A stretch of DNA of 64,000 nucleotides from Bacillus_BA songklensis. GTDB lineage: Bacteria; Bacillota; Bacilli; Bacillales; Bacillaceae_H. Numbering within the stretch: the first letter of the stretch is position 1; every line of letters begins with the position of its first letter. The stretch spans positions 124,001-188,000 of the forward strand of contig NZ_JBHRZT010000073.1 in NCBI RefSeq assembly GCF_042649685.1, given 5' to 3'. The notes below the pieces were generated by a model, which worked only from the letters and a program-made list of their open reading frames with translations, had not been told where the DNA came from and made no database searches. Position numbers and translations under genes: made by a program. Below are positions 51,170 through 60,243 of this stretch, piece by piece.

Positions 51170-53929
51170 TTAATGGTAGGAGAAAAGTTCCTCCAGTTCC
51201 CCGTCCGTCAACTCTGTTATCCACTGCTCATTTTGGATGATTTGCTCATTTAACGCTGTTTTCTTTTCAATGATTTGATCGATTTTTTCTTCGATAGTTC
51301 CAAGGGTGATCAATTTATGAACATGGACAAAGCGGGTTTGTCCATATCGGTAAGCGCGGTCTGTCGCCTGGTTTTCAACGGCCGGGTTCCACCAGCGGTC
51401 AAAGTGAATCACATGGTTGGCCGCAGTTAGATTCAGCCCGGTTCCCCCTGCATGCAGGGACAGGATAAAGACATGGGCCTTTTTCTCCTGAAATGCTGCA
51501 ATCATGTCATCTCTCGCATCTTTGCTTAAGCTTCCGTGTAAAAATAAAACTTTCTCACCTAACGCTTTTTCTAATGTTTGCTGCATCATGTGTCCCATCT
51601 CGATATATTGAGTAAAAATCAAGCAGCTCTCATTTTGGAGGCGAACGTGTTCAACGAGTTCAAGCAGTTTCTCTAGTTTTAACGATCGCTCCGCAATTTG
51701 CTTAGGACGGCTCTCTTTTAAATAGAGGGAAGGGTGGTCACAAAGTTGTTTCAGCCTTGTCAAAAGTTTTAAAATAACCCCTTTGCGTTCAAATCCTGTT
51801 AGCTTTTGAATCTCGGCAAACGTATCCTTTACGAGTTGTTCGTATAAAGAGGCCTGTTCTAATGTTAAGCTGACATATTCTCTTTGTTCTTGTTTCGGTG
51901 GCAGATTGAGCGCTACTTCCTCATCTTGTTTCGTTCGTCTCAACATAAAGGGACGGACCAGTTTCTGCAGCTTCTGAATTTGCTCCTTGTCTTGCTGTTT
52001 CTCGATCGGTGTTGCAAACTTCGTTTTAAAGCGGTTCAAGCTTCCTAAATACCCTGGATTCATAAAGTCAAAAATGGACCACAGTTCGGTCAGGCGATTC
52101 TCGATTGGTGTGCCCGTTAAGGCGATGTTATGAGTTGACTTTAATTTCCTTGCAGCTCTTGCTTGCTTTGTTTGGGCATTTTTAATATGCTGTGCTTCAT
52201 CTAAAATGACAGCTCCCCATATTGGTTTGGAAAGGTCATCTACATCGAGGGATAGAAGCGGATAGGAAGTAATGACAACATCCGTCTTCTTAAACTCCTC
52301 CAAAAACGTATCTCCACTCCATCTTTTTGGACCGTAGTGGGTATAAACGCGCAGGTGAGGAGCGAATTTCTCCAGTTCCTTTTGCCAGTTTCCGATTACG
52401 GAAGTAGGACACACGATCAAAAAGGGATTCGTCTTCTCATGGGTATGCACATAACATAGATAAGCCAAAAGCTGAACGGTTTTTCCGAGGCCCATATCAT
52501 CCGCCAAACATCCGCCTAATCCGAGGTCCCGTAAAAACAAAAGCCAGTTGACCCCTTGCTGCTGATAAGAACGCAATGCTCCCAAGAAGGATGGAGGGAT
52601 GCACTTTTCAGGAAGGGAGGTGTAATCATGAAGCTGATTCACCAGTTTGGCAAACGTCTCCGTTACTTCGATTTGAATGGAGGAAAATGGATGCTTAAGT
52701 TCCCCATCTTCCAACATGACTTGGTTCTTTTCCTGATGGGTGAGTTCTTGTTCGAGCACATCAAAAAATCGCAGTCCTTCTTTTTGGGCTTTTGTCATGA
52801 GACGTTGAACGTGTTTAACAAAGACGGGGTCCAATTGAATCCATTGCCCATTGATCTGAATAAGTCTCCGCTTTTGTTCTACAAGTTGAAGGAATTGCTC
52901 CTCAGAAAGATTGATCCCTCTTGTTGAAATTTTCCAGTTGAAGTCAAGCAGTGACTGTAATCCGACAAGGCCGGACCGATTCGAGGATTCGGAATCACGA
53001 AGAGAAGCTTTAAGTGAAAGCTGCGCTTCTTTGACCGCTTGCCACCATGAAGGGAGCTGGATTTCAAAGCCTGCTTCCAATAGGGATAGACTCCACTGGG
53101 TAAGAAATTTCCATACCTCTTCTTCCGATAGACTGGATTTTATGTCCGCTTTTCTTGAAAATAACTCCGGTACGAGCGTTTGAATGATGTATAATTGGCG
53201 GTCGATAAACGGTTCATATCCTTCCCACTCTTTTGGAAGTTTGTCTGAGAAAGAGTAAATGGTGTGGGTTTGCTGGTCACGCAACAATGTTTCAAGCTTC
53301 CAAAACTCGCCGTCTGTTTCCGGCTCCTGCAGACGCAGCAAGAAAGAAAAAGGGATGGCGGACTGCACCCAGCCAACTTTCTCATGCCAATCCTGTTCAT
53401 CAAACACATATACATCTCCTGCTGAAGGCTTTAATAAAGGATAGGAAGCGACGAGTTCTTCCCACACGTCTTTTACTTCTTCATCCGTTTCAATCGTTTC
53501 ATTCACGGCAGATGAAAGCCACTGCTGTTCAATAGAGGTGAGGTGATCAGCTTTCCAGGCCATTTTTCCTTCTTTCCATGAAGAAAAGTCAGGTTCGAAG
53601 CTTTCGCTCTCAATCGCTTTATGAACCGCTTCGGCACTTCTTTTATACATTCGGGTCTCACTGCTCATGTTATATCCTAATATATGGTCATCTGCCTGGT
53701 GACGGAAAAAGGATAGGGCAAATGCCGGAGACAATATGATGCCTTCTTGTCCGTCTTTTTTTCCTTTTTCAAGAAGAGTTCCATAAAAAGAGGGTTCATG
53801 CCACAGGAAGACAGAATGCTTCCACATATCTGCGCCGACCCCTTTGTGATCTTGGTCGGTAAAATAAAGAAAAAAAGATCCGTCTTCCATCATTTGGGCA
53901 TGCAGGGTCATCGAAAACAAATCAATCAT
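51170..53929 (-). CDS. ywqA: SNF2-family DNA helicase/translocase YwqA
   Basis: 919 residues. The N-terminal ~440 residues are family specific (SWI2/SNF2-associated, bacterial), followed by the helicase core: motif I DDMGLGKTVQ, motif II DEAQHIKNAQ, motif III LTGTPIENRLTELWS, motif V LSLHAGGTGLNLTAAN, motif VI DRAYRYGQ. Probable ATP-driven dsDNA translocase. Start at 53929, 8 nt after AAAGGAGG, overlapping the ywqB end by 8 nt. YwqA and YwqB form a conserved Bacillus pair. Confidence 0.93.
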   Translation of the reverse strand: MIDLFSMTLHAQMMEDGSFFLYFTDQDHKGVGADMWKHSVFLWHEPSFYGTLLEKGKKDGQEGIILSPAFALSFFRHQADDHILGYNMSSETRMYKRSAEAVHKAIESESFEPDFSSWKEGKMAWKADHLTSIEQQWLSSAVNETIETDEEVKDVWEELVASYPLLKPSAGDVYVFDEQDWHEKVGWVQSAIPFSFLLRLQEPETDGEFWKLETLLRDQQTHTIYSFSDKLPKEWEGYEPFIDRQLYIIQTLVPELFSRKADIKSSLSEEEVWKFLTQWSLSLLEAGFEIQLPSWWQAVKEAQLSLKASLRDSESSNRSGLVGLQSLLDFNWKISTRGINLSEEQFLQLVEQKRRLIQINGQWIQLDPVFVKHVQRLMTKAQKEGLRFFDVLEQELTHQEKNQVMLEDGELKHPFSSIQIEVTETFAKLVNQLHDYTSLPEKCIPPSFLGALRSYQQQGVNWLLFLRDLGLGGCLADDMGLGKTVQLLAYLCYVHTHEKTNPFLIVCPTSVIGNWQKELEKFAPHLRVYTHYGPKRWSGDTFLEEFKKTDVVITSYPLLSLDVDDLSKPIWGAVILDEAQHIKNAQTKQARAARKLKSTHNIALTGTPIENRLTELWSIFDFMNPGYLGSLNRFKTKFATPIEKQQDKEQIQKLQKLVRPFMLRRTKQDEEVALNLPPKQEQREYVSLTLEQASLYEQLVKDTFAEIQKLTGFERKGVILKLLTRLKQLCDHPSLYLKESRPKQIAERSLKLEKLLELVEHVRLQNESCLIFTQYIEMGHMMQQTLEKALGEKVLFLHGSLSKDARDDMIAAFQEKKAHVFILSLHAGGTGLNLTAANHVIHFDRWWNPAVENQATDRAYRYGQTRFVHVHKLITLGTIEEKIDQIIEKKTALNEQIIQNEQWITELTDGELEELFSYH

Positions 53930-55520
53930 GAGCGAAGCCTCCTTTCTTTAACGCTTCTTGGAATGCACGCAGCCGTTTTGTTGATTGGGTAAGCTGCTGT
54001 AAATATGAAGTAAATACTTGCTCGTTTTGCAAATTCTTATATAGTCTCTGGAGCTCTTTCAAATGTTGAACGGCTTCTTCATAGCTTGAACGAGTCTTCT
54101 TTTCGATCGATTGTTGAATGGACTGATGATAAATAGGCAGAAGCCATTTCGGGTTTTTGGCTTCGATATCCTTTAAAATGCTTCGGTCATATTCTAAAAT
54201 ATCGTAACGAAAAGCCGCTTGCAGCTCTAGCCATGATTGAAACTGCTTTTGTTCATATAAATACTGGCTGTATTCCACAAAACTGTATGGCAGCAAACTT
54301 CGTAAAGCATCTGTATAGACCGCTTTGTCCCGACACAATTCACTGTAGCTTTCAAACAGTGATAACAGCATGGATACAAAGGCTCTGCTCCCTTGATAAG
54401 AAGGAAGGGTACGGATGTAGGGGGCCATTCGTTCTTTGATATACAGGAGCCAGATGTTTGCCCGCTGTTCATCTTTATAGTAAATATGATCCTTTGCCCA
54501 CTTGAAGACATAGGGGAAGATCGATAAATCAGCCTGTTTTAAAAAGGCAACGGCTTTTTCATCTTGCTTTTCCAGCACGAGTAAATGGGCGAAAACCACA
54601 TCGCGTTCCAACTGAAACCCATGTACGTTTTCGAGGTATTGTTTTTCCTCTTTGATCCATTTCGGACGTTTAAACAAATGTGTCCAAAGAGTTCGGTATA
54701 AATCGATACGCTCATACGGGAGAGCCGATGTATAAAAGAGCACCATGCGTATTTGTTTCATGGTTTCATATAAAAGGGTATCCGCTGAAAAAGGCATCGA
54801 TGTCTGGGCTGCTTTATACACGTTCTGCTCAATCTCATAAATGAGCTGGGATAACGGCGTGCGGACAAAGGCATTGAACGTTTGCTTGGACAGTTTCTGT
54901 GTGCTCATCACATCACACATTTTCATAAACGTCAAAAGGCCTGCATGAATCATAAATAATTCCCGATACGGCGAGAGAGAAGGTGCCTCTTTCGTTAAGG
55001 ATAAAAAATATTGTTCGTAAAGTTCCGCATAAATGGAAGTGCTGCGAACAAGCTTAGCCTGTGTAAATCGCCCATAACGATCCTCCAACAAGTCCTGCCA
55101 TTCATTCAATGAATACGAGTGATCTGTCCTGTTGATGGACATTTCTTTTTTAGGGCGAAAAGCAGCTAAAGAAGAAGCCATTTGGAGAGAGGCAGATTGC
55201 TGTTTCCACTTCTCAAGCAAATCCCCGACCCGTCCGCTCGCTGCATAGGCGTAAAAGAAACCGGCGAGGCGGTGAGGACAAAAGTCAGAATCTCCGCAAT
55301 CACATTCACTTTTAGAAAGATCCTGGAGATTCAACAGCACCATCCATTCTCTCTCATCGTGGACGACGACCCCCGCATAATGTTGCAATTCTTTCAAGTT
55401 ATAAACGTAGCCCTGCCTGTATAATGAAAGCCCTTTTTGAATTCTTTTCCGGACTGTGTCGTCTTGATAATCCAAGAGCTGAATTAAAGCATCACCTGCT
55501 TGCAAAATCGCTTCTTTCAT
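53922..55520 (-). CDS. ywqB: SWIM zinc-finger protein YwqB
   Basis: 532 residues. N-terminal SWIM motif CxCxnCxH (CDCGDSDFCPH at about 73-83), the rest helical with Trp/Tyr-rich repeats. SWIM proteins partner SNF2 helicases in DNA metabolism; here the genes are coupled by overlap. Start at 55520, after CGGAGG, rather than the ATG seven codons upstream that precedes that site. Confidence 0.9.
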   Translation of the reverse strand: MKEAILQAGDALIQLLDYQDDTVRKRIQKGLSLYRQGYVYNLKELQHYAGVVVHDEREWMVLLNLQDLSKSECDCGDSDFCPHRLAGFFYAYAASGRVGDLLEKWKQQSASLQMASSLAAFRPKKEMSINRTDHSYSLNEWQDLLEDRYGRFTQAKLVRSTSIYAELYEQYFLSLTKEAPSLSPYRELFMIHAGLLTFMKMCDVMSTQKLSKQTFNAFVRTPLSQLIYEIEQNVYKAAQTSMPFSADTLLYETMKQIRMVLFYTSALPYERIDLYRTLWTHLFKRPKWIKEEKQYLENVHGFQLERDVVFAHLLVLEKQDEKAVAFLKQADLSIFPYVFKWAKDHIYYKDEQRANIWLLYIKERMAPYIRTLPSYQGSRAFVSMLLSLFESYSELCRDKAVYTDALRSLLPYSFVEYSQYLYEQKQFQSWLELQAAFRYDILEYDRSILKDIEAKNPKWLLPIYHQSIQQSIEKKTRSSYEEAVQHLKELQRLYKNLQNEQVFTSYLQQLTQSTKRLRAFQEALKKGGFAHD

Positions 55521-55776
55521 TTCAATGCCTCCGCTAGTCAATGTCGTTCAAATTCCATACTTGCTATTATAAAGGATTGAAATGGCATTCAACAAAAGGT
55601 TTTGTTATGATAGTTAAGGTGAAACTTCTTCCAAAAGGGAAGAGCTTTATTGGAGACAAGCTTCGTGACACTAAAATTAACAAGTTTTTTACATTCCCTT
55701 CGCATAGATGGGGATGTTCCTTCAATATAATAGATAAACGGGATTACGCGAATTTTGAGTGGGGGGGAGTAACAAA

Positions 55777-56670
55777 ATGACAATTCGCAAAGCGATTATT
55801 CCGGCAGCTGGATTGGGCACGCGTTTTTTGCCTGCCACAAAAGCCCAACCTAAAGAAATGCTTCCAATTGTGGATAAACCAACGATCCAATATATTGTAG
55901 AGGAAGCGGTCGCGTCCGGAATTGAAGATATTATGATCATTAGCGGGCGGGGGAAACGGGCGATTGAAGATCATTTTGATAAATCGTATGAGCTGGAAGA
56001 AACGCTGGCGAAGAAAGATAAGTGGGAACGCCTCGAGGAGATTCAAGCAATCTCGAATTTGGCTAACATCCACTACATTCGCCAGAAAGAGCCAAGAGGG
56101 TTAGGCGATGCCATTAATTGTGCTCGAACTTTTATCGGAAATGAGCCTTTTGCGGTCATGTTGGGCGATGATGTTGTTCAGTCGGAGATCCCTTGCTTGC
56201 GTCAACTTATCGACGTTTATGAAAAATACCGTTGTTCCGTTATTGGTGTGCAGGAAGTGGCGAATGAAGAAGTATCAAAGTATGGGATTATTGATCCAAA
56301 AGGTGATCCGATTGATCATGGTGTTTTTCAGGTCCAATCCCTTGTTGAAAAGCCAACGCTTGAGCAGGCTCCTTCCAACTATGCCATTATGGGACGCTAT
56401 ATACTAACTCCGGAGATTTTTTCGATATTGGAAGGGCTGCCCCCGGGTGCGGGAGGAGAAATTCAATTAACGGATGCCATCAGAAAGTTAAGCGAGTTCC
56501 AATCCGTCATGGCTTATTATTTCCAAGGCGTTCGATATGATGTAGGGGATAAGTTTGGCTTTATTAAGGCAACGATTGATTTTGCGTTAAGACGAGACAA
56601 TCTTCGCCAAGATTTGCTTGATTATTTTCAAGAGGTCATGAAGCGGGAATATATAAATCCACGTAAATAA
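55777..56670 (+). CDS. galU: UTP-glucose-1-phosphate uridylyltransferase
   Basis: Makes UDP-glucose. 297 residues, GtaB-like: signature AAGLGTRFLPATKAQPKEMLPIVDKP (start visible), VMLGDDVV, VEKP and GGEIQLTDAI. ATG at 55777 after GGGGGGGAG. The last six codons (YINPRK) and the stop come from the left end of the family-1 repeat that follows, so the native C-terminus was replaced. A TATAAT lies at about 55728 without a clear -35. Confidence 0.94.
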   Translation: MTIRKAIIPAAGLGTRFLPATKAQPKEMLPIVDKPTIQYIVEEAVASGIEDIMIISGRGKRAIEDHFDKSYELEETLAKKDKWERLEEIQAISNLANIHYIRQKEPRGLGDAINCARTFIGNEPFAVMLGDDVVQSEIPCLRQLIDVYEKYRCSVIGVQEVANEEVSKYGIIDPKGDPIDHGVFQVQSLVEKPTLEQAPSNYAIMGRYILTPEIFSILEGLPPGAGGEIQLTDAIRKLSEFQSVMAYYFQGVRYDVGDKFGFIKATIDFALRRDNLRQDLLDYFQEVMKREYINPRK

Positions 56671-57003
56671 TTTAGCATGGATAAAAACCATCCATGCTAA
56701 ATTATTTACGCATAAGCGTTCGACAAGCACCCTTATGGTCTCTTGTGGAACGCTTATACGAAGAACTTTTCAGCCTATCCAAGAGGCAAGAACAGTCATG
56801 AATAGCATAAAAGGTATAAGATTATGGTAAAATATTTAATTGGACTTATATATAGATAGGCCCTGCTTAAATTTTTAATCTCTGTCATCGGTCCTTCTTC
56901 TATTCGTGCCCTTCTGTTTTTTCATCTTGAATAAGCTTACACGTGAAGAATTTGACATGAACATTTTTTGCTTGTGTCAAATTCTTTACGTGAATTCATA
57001 TAG
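56650..57003. repeat. Intergenic repeat family 1, copy c
   Basis: Left end TATATAAATCCACGTAAAT overlaps the galU 3' end. Hairpin A: AATTTAGCATGGAT with ATCCATGCTAAATT. Hairpin B: GCATAAGCGTTCGAC with GTGGAACGCTTATACG. Tail CCAAGAGGCAAGAACAG, central region, inverted tail CATCTTGAATAAGCTT, hairpin C (about 56939-56993, CACGTGAAGAATTTGACA with its complement), right end TTACGTGAATTCATATAG. Confidence 0.75.
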
Positions 57004-57031
57004 AACAAAGAAGTAGTTTGGAGGGAATACT

Positions 57032-58342
57032 GTGAAGATTTCAATCGCAGGAACTGGCTATGTTGGGCTCGTCACCGGGGTGTGTCTTGCGGATATTGGC
57101 TACCATGTCACATGTTTCGATATTGATGAACAAAAGGTGCAACGGATGAGGGATGGGATTTCTCCCATTTATGAACCGGGCCTTGATGAATTAATTAAAA
57201 AAAATATTGAAGCGGGGCGCCTTCATTTTACAGCTTTTGCTGAAGAAGCTTATCGGCATAAAGATATCATTTATATAGCGGTCGGAACGCCCGAAAATGA
57301 AGACGGATCTGCCAATCTGCAATATGTAGAGGCAGTGGCTTCAGCCATAGCCGAGCATATTGACCAAGACGTGATTGTGGTGACGAAAAGTACGGTTCCT
57401 GTTGGCACAAATGATCGCATCAAACAGATCATTGAACAAAAGAAAAAGCAAAATGTGGAAGTAGAGATCGTCTCCAATCCGGAGTTTTTACGTGAAGGAT
57501 CTGCCATTCATGACACCTTCCATGGAGACCGAATTGTCATCGGGGCAGAGAGCGAGCGAGCAGCAGAAAAGATGAGAAAGCTCTATGAACCGTTCGGGTT
57601 GCCGATTGTGGTAACGAACATTCGGAGTGCAGAAATGATTAAGTATGCGGCCAATGCCTTTTTGGCAACCAAGATCAGCTTCATCAACGAAATTGCCAAC
57701 ATTTGCGAGCGTGTTGGAGCGGACATTGACGATGTCGCGAATGGAATCGGCATGGACAAGCGTATCGGAAAAGAATTTTTGCGTGCGGGAATCGGTTATG
57801 GGGGATCGTGCTTCCCGAAGGATACAAAAGCCCTGGCTCAGCTGGCAGATCAAATTGACTATCGCTTTAACTTGCTTGAATCTGTCATTGAAGTCAATAA
57901 CCATCAACGAGTCGTTCTGTTTGAAAAAGCAGAGCGAATGCTCGGTTCCTTAAAGGGGAAAAAAGCAGCGATTCTTGGCCTGGCTTTTAAACCAAATACA
58001 GATGATATCCGTGAGGCGGCTTCTCTTCTATTAATTGATAAGCTGCTCCAAGCCGGGGCAATCGTCAAAGGGTATGACCCGATTGCCTTAGAGCGTGTTC
58101 AAAAGTTGTACGGTGACCGCATTCAGTATGCCGATTCGCCCATTGATGCGATTAAAGAGGCGGACCTGGTCTTCATCGTGACGGAATGGGAGGACATTAA
58201 ATCGCTGCCGCTGTCTGCTTATGCAGAGCACATGAACGATCCGCTCATTTTTGATGGGCGCAATTGTTATGATGTGAAGGAAGCAAGTCGATATCCAGTT
58301 ACGTATGTGTCCATTGGTCGTGAGCCGGTCTATAAAGCGTAA
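57032..58342 (+). CDS. ugd: UDP-glucose 6-dehydrogenase
   Basis: Oxidises UDP-glucose to UDP-glucuronate with two NAD+. 436 residues: Rossmann GTGYVGLVTGVCLADIGY, middle domain with catalytic Cys in GYGGSCFPKDT, C-terminal UDP-binding domain (GLAFKPNTDDIREA). GTG start at 57032 after GGAGGG. B. subtilis paralogues are YwqF and TuaD; locus suggests YwqF. Supplies acidic sugar for the polysaccharide module. Confidence 0.93.
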   Translation: MKISIAGTGYVGLVTGVCLADIGYHVTCFDIDEQKVQRMRDGISPIYEPGLDELIKKNIEAGRLHFTAFAEEAYRHKDIIYIAVGTPENEDGSANLQYVEAVASAIAEHIDQDVIVVTKSTVPVGTNDRIKQIIEQKKKQNVEVEIVSNPEFLREGSAIHDTFHGDRIVIGAESERAAEKMRKLYEPFGLPIVVTNIRSAEMIKYAANAFLATKISFINEIANICERVGADIDDVANGIGMDKRIGKEFLRAGIGYGGSCFPKDTKALAQLADQIDYRFNLLESVIEVNNHQRVVLFEKAERMLGSLKGKKAAILGLAFKPNTDDIREAASLLLIDKLLQAGAIVKGYDPIALERVQKLYGDRIQYADSPIDAIKEADLVFIVTEWEDIKSLPLSAYAEHMNDPLIFDGRNCYDVKEASRYPVTYVSIGREPVYKA

Positions 58343-58343
58343 C

Positions 58344-58372
58344 AAAGAAGCGGACGGTTCCGCTTCTTTTGT
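58344..58372 (+). terminator. Terminator of ugd
   Basis: AAAGAAGCGGA with TCCGCTTCTTT, then T's. Confidence 0.88.
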
Positions 58373-58715
58373 ACGTTAAGAAATCATAAATCGGCGGCGC
58401 AGCGGCAGGTTCGACGAAGCGGCCGATTTAAGTCTGAAGTATAAGGGCAGCTGCCACTTTGTCTTCGCCTTTACAGGCTCGCCAATCGGCGGGTTTTCTT
58501 TACATTTAGAGGAAAAACAGGATATATGAAACTTTTTTTCCGAAATGAGGAACAATAAGAGTGATATTTGTAACTTAATTATTACAATTAAGAATCAAAT
58601 AACGGAAATTCTTTTCATGATTTAAGATAAATGCTATGATGATTCTGTGTTTTTAGATATAATATCATTTAGGTTTTAAATTCTGAAGCATGTCATACAA
58701 AGGAGATTTTTTGAA
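58373..58715. other. Gap before wecC with a G/C-rich structured stretch
   Basis: 58394-58440 is unusually G/C-rich for the window, with AAATCGGC pairing to GCCGATTT, followed by another small hairpin (CGCC-AAT-CGGCG, then TTTTCTTT near 58500) that could end a short transcript. The remainder is A/T-rich; CTTAATT-ATTAC-AATTAAG is a small palindrome near 58575. The wecC ribosome-binding site AAAGGAG is at the end. Confidence 0.4.
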
Positions 58716-59999
58716 ATGACAAAGAAATTATGCGTAGTTGGCTTAGGGTATATCGGGTTACCAACAGCAGTTATGTTTGCAAACCACGGCCTGCAGGTAC
58801 ATGGTGTGGATATTAATGAGAGAGCAGTAAATCTTATCAAAAATAAGCAACTTCATATAGAAGAAAACGGTTTACAAGACCGCTTGAACTCAGCGGTAGA
58901 CAGCGGCAACTTTACGGTTTCTACAACACCGGAAGAAGCGGATGTGTTCATTATCGCGGTTCCGTCTCCGATTAATGCGGATAAGACAGCGAATTTAGAG
59001 TATGTACGTGAAGCAACAAAATCAATCGTGCCATATGTACGCAAAGGGAATTTGGTGATCTTAGAATCAACGGTACCTCCTCGTACAGTAGAAGATGTCA
59101 TGATGCCGGTCTTAAAGGAAACAGGTTTAGAATTTGGCACCGAGTTGTTTATCTCTCATTCACCTGAGCGTGTCATTCCAGGTCGCGTATTTGAAGAATT
59201 AGTAAACAATGATCGTATTGTAGGCGGTATTAGTGAAGAGTCAAGCCGTATGACGGTTGAACTTTATAAAACGTTTGTACAAGGCAGCATTCACGTGACG
59301 GATGCGACAACAGCCGAAATGGTAAAGGTCATGGAAAATACGTATCGTGATGTGAATATTGCATTTGCAAACGAACTGGCGAAAATTTGTGAAAAAATCG
59401 GTGTGAACGTGTGGGAAGCGGTCAAGTTAGCGAACTATCACCCTCGTGTAAACATCCATTTACCGGGGCCTGGAGTAGGCGGCCATTGTATCGCTGTCGA
59501 TCCTTGGTTCTTGGTGGAATTACAGCCGGAGTTGGCGAAAATCATTTCGTTAGCGCGCCATACAAACGACGCGATGCCGGAATACACAGCGTTAAAAGTG
59601 AAAAATATTCTGGATCGAAAAGGTATTCGGCATGGACGTGTTGCGGTATTAGGACTGGCATTTAAAGGGAATATTGATGACATGCGTGAAAGTCCATCCA
59701 CAGACGTAATCAAGTATTTAGAAAAGCTTGAACTCGACTATACGGCATATGATCCGCATATCAAGGAAAATAAATTAGAGCGCCAAACTCAAATTCTTGA
59801 GGAAGCTGTCGCCCATGCCGATGTCATTTTAATCTTAACAGACCATGACGAATTCAAATCTATGCAGCCTGAGTTGGTAGAAGGGCCAATGCGCACAAAA
59901 GTGATTGTAGATACGAAAAACTGCATTGACCGCCACAGCTGGGAACAAAGAGGATTTGATGTATTCTTATTGGGAGACTCTAAACACTCCGCATTTTAA
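58716..59999 (+). CDS. wecC: UDP-N-acetyl-D-mannosamine dehydrogenase
   Basis: Oxidises UDP-ManNAc to UDP-ManNAcA. 427 residues, WecC/TuaD superfamily: GLGYIGLPTAVMFANHG, PSPINADKTANLEYV, EMVKVMENTYRDVNIAFANELA, catalytic Cys in GPGVGGHCIAVDPWFL, LGLAFKGNIDDMRESPS. The HCIAVDPWF form favours N-acetylated hexosamine substrate over UDP-glucose. Substrate would come from the 2-epimerase at 14467. Confidence 0.88.
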   Translation: MTKKLCVVGLGYIGLPTAVMFANHGLQVHGVDINERAVNLIKNKQLHIEENGLQDRLNSAVDSGNFTVSTTPEEADVFIIAVPSPINADKTANLEYVREATKSIVPYVRKGNLVILESTVPPRTVEDVMMPVLKETGLEFGTELFISHSPERVIPGRVFEELVNNDRIVGGISEESSRMTVELYKTFVQGSIHVTDATTAEMVKVMENTYRDVNIAFANELAKICEKIGVNVWEAVKLANYHPRVNIHLPGPGVGGHCIAVDPWFLVELQPELAKIISLARHTNDAMPEYTALKVKNILDRKGIRHGRVAVLGLAFKGNIDDMRESPSTDVIKYLEKLELDYTAYDPHIKENKLERQTQILEEAVAHADVILILTDHDEFKSMQPELVEGPMRTKVIVDTKNCIDRHSWEQRGFDVFLLGDSKHSAF

Positions 60000-60008
60000 T
60001 GAATGAAT

Positions 60009-60055
60009 AAAACGGGCTCTATAAACAGATATCGTTTACATAGAGCCTGTTTTTC
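60009..60055 (+). terminator. Terminator of wecC
   Basis: AAACGGGCTCTAT with ATAGAGCCTGTTT; loop sides also pair (AAAC...GTTT); then T's. Confidence 0.85.
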
Positions 60056-60057
60056 TG

Positions 60058-60175
60058 ACGAAGTACAGGATGTACCAGCAAAGGCGTGGTGATTGACGTC
60101 GCGATTTTAGCCTTTCGACGTACAGGACGTACTAGCGAAGGCGTTGCGACAGGACGTCGCGATTTTAGCCTTTGT
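60058..60175 (-). repeat. Tandem repeat family 4, two units, inverted orientation
   Basis: Read on the minus strand: AAAGGCTAAAATCGCGACGT ... GCCTT ... GTAC loop GTAC, twice. The flank GGAACAAAGGCTAAAATCGC is identical to that after ssbB at 48935. Confidence 0.78.
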
Positions 60176-60243
60176 TCCTTAATCCATATAACGGTTTAGG
60201 CAGTAAAGACGTTGTAATAACTTATATTTGAATAGGTGATTAG

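Larger units (their letters stand above)
50618..51176. repeat. Intergenic repeat family 1, copy b (long form, enclosing a small gene)
   Basis: Left half: CTATATAAATCCACATAAAT, hairpin A with inner GACATGAATAAAAAGCC, hairpin B GCATAAGCATTCG with CGAATGCTTATACG around a CCCTTTCGGG loop, and tail GCTTATTCAAAGCTG ... ACAGAAAA. Right half is inverted: TTTTCTGTTCCTACATC, CTTGAATAAGC, GATGTGGATTTAA. The 39-residue gene at 50935-51054 lies between the halves. Confidence 0.7.

Noticed and set aside
55869..55877. Isolated exact DnaA box in galU
   Set aside because: A single copy within a conserved coding motif (IVDKPT); no cluster around it.
56780..56910. 30-codon minus-strand frame (MTEIKNLSRAY...) in the centre of family-1 copy c
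   Set aside because: It has only a weak ribosome-binding site, no terminator, hydrophobic chance-like sequence, and no counterpart in other copies.
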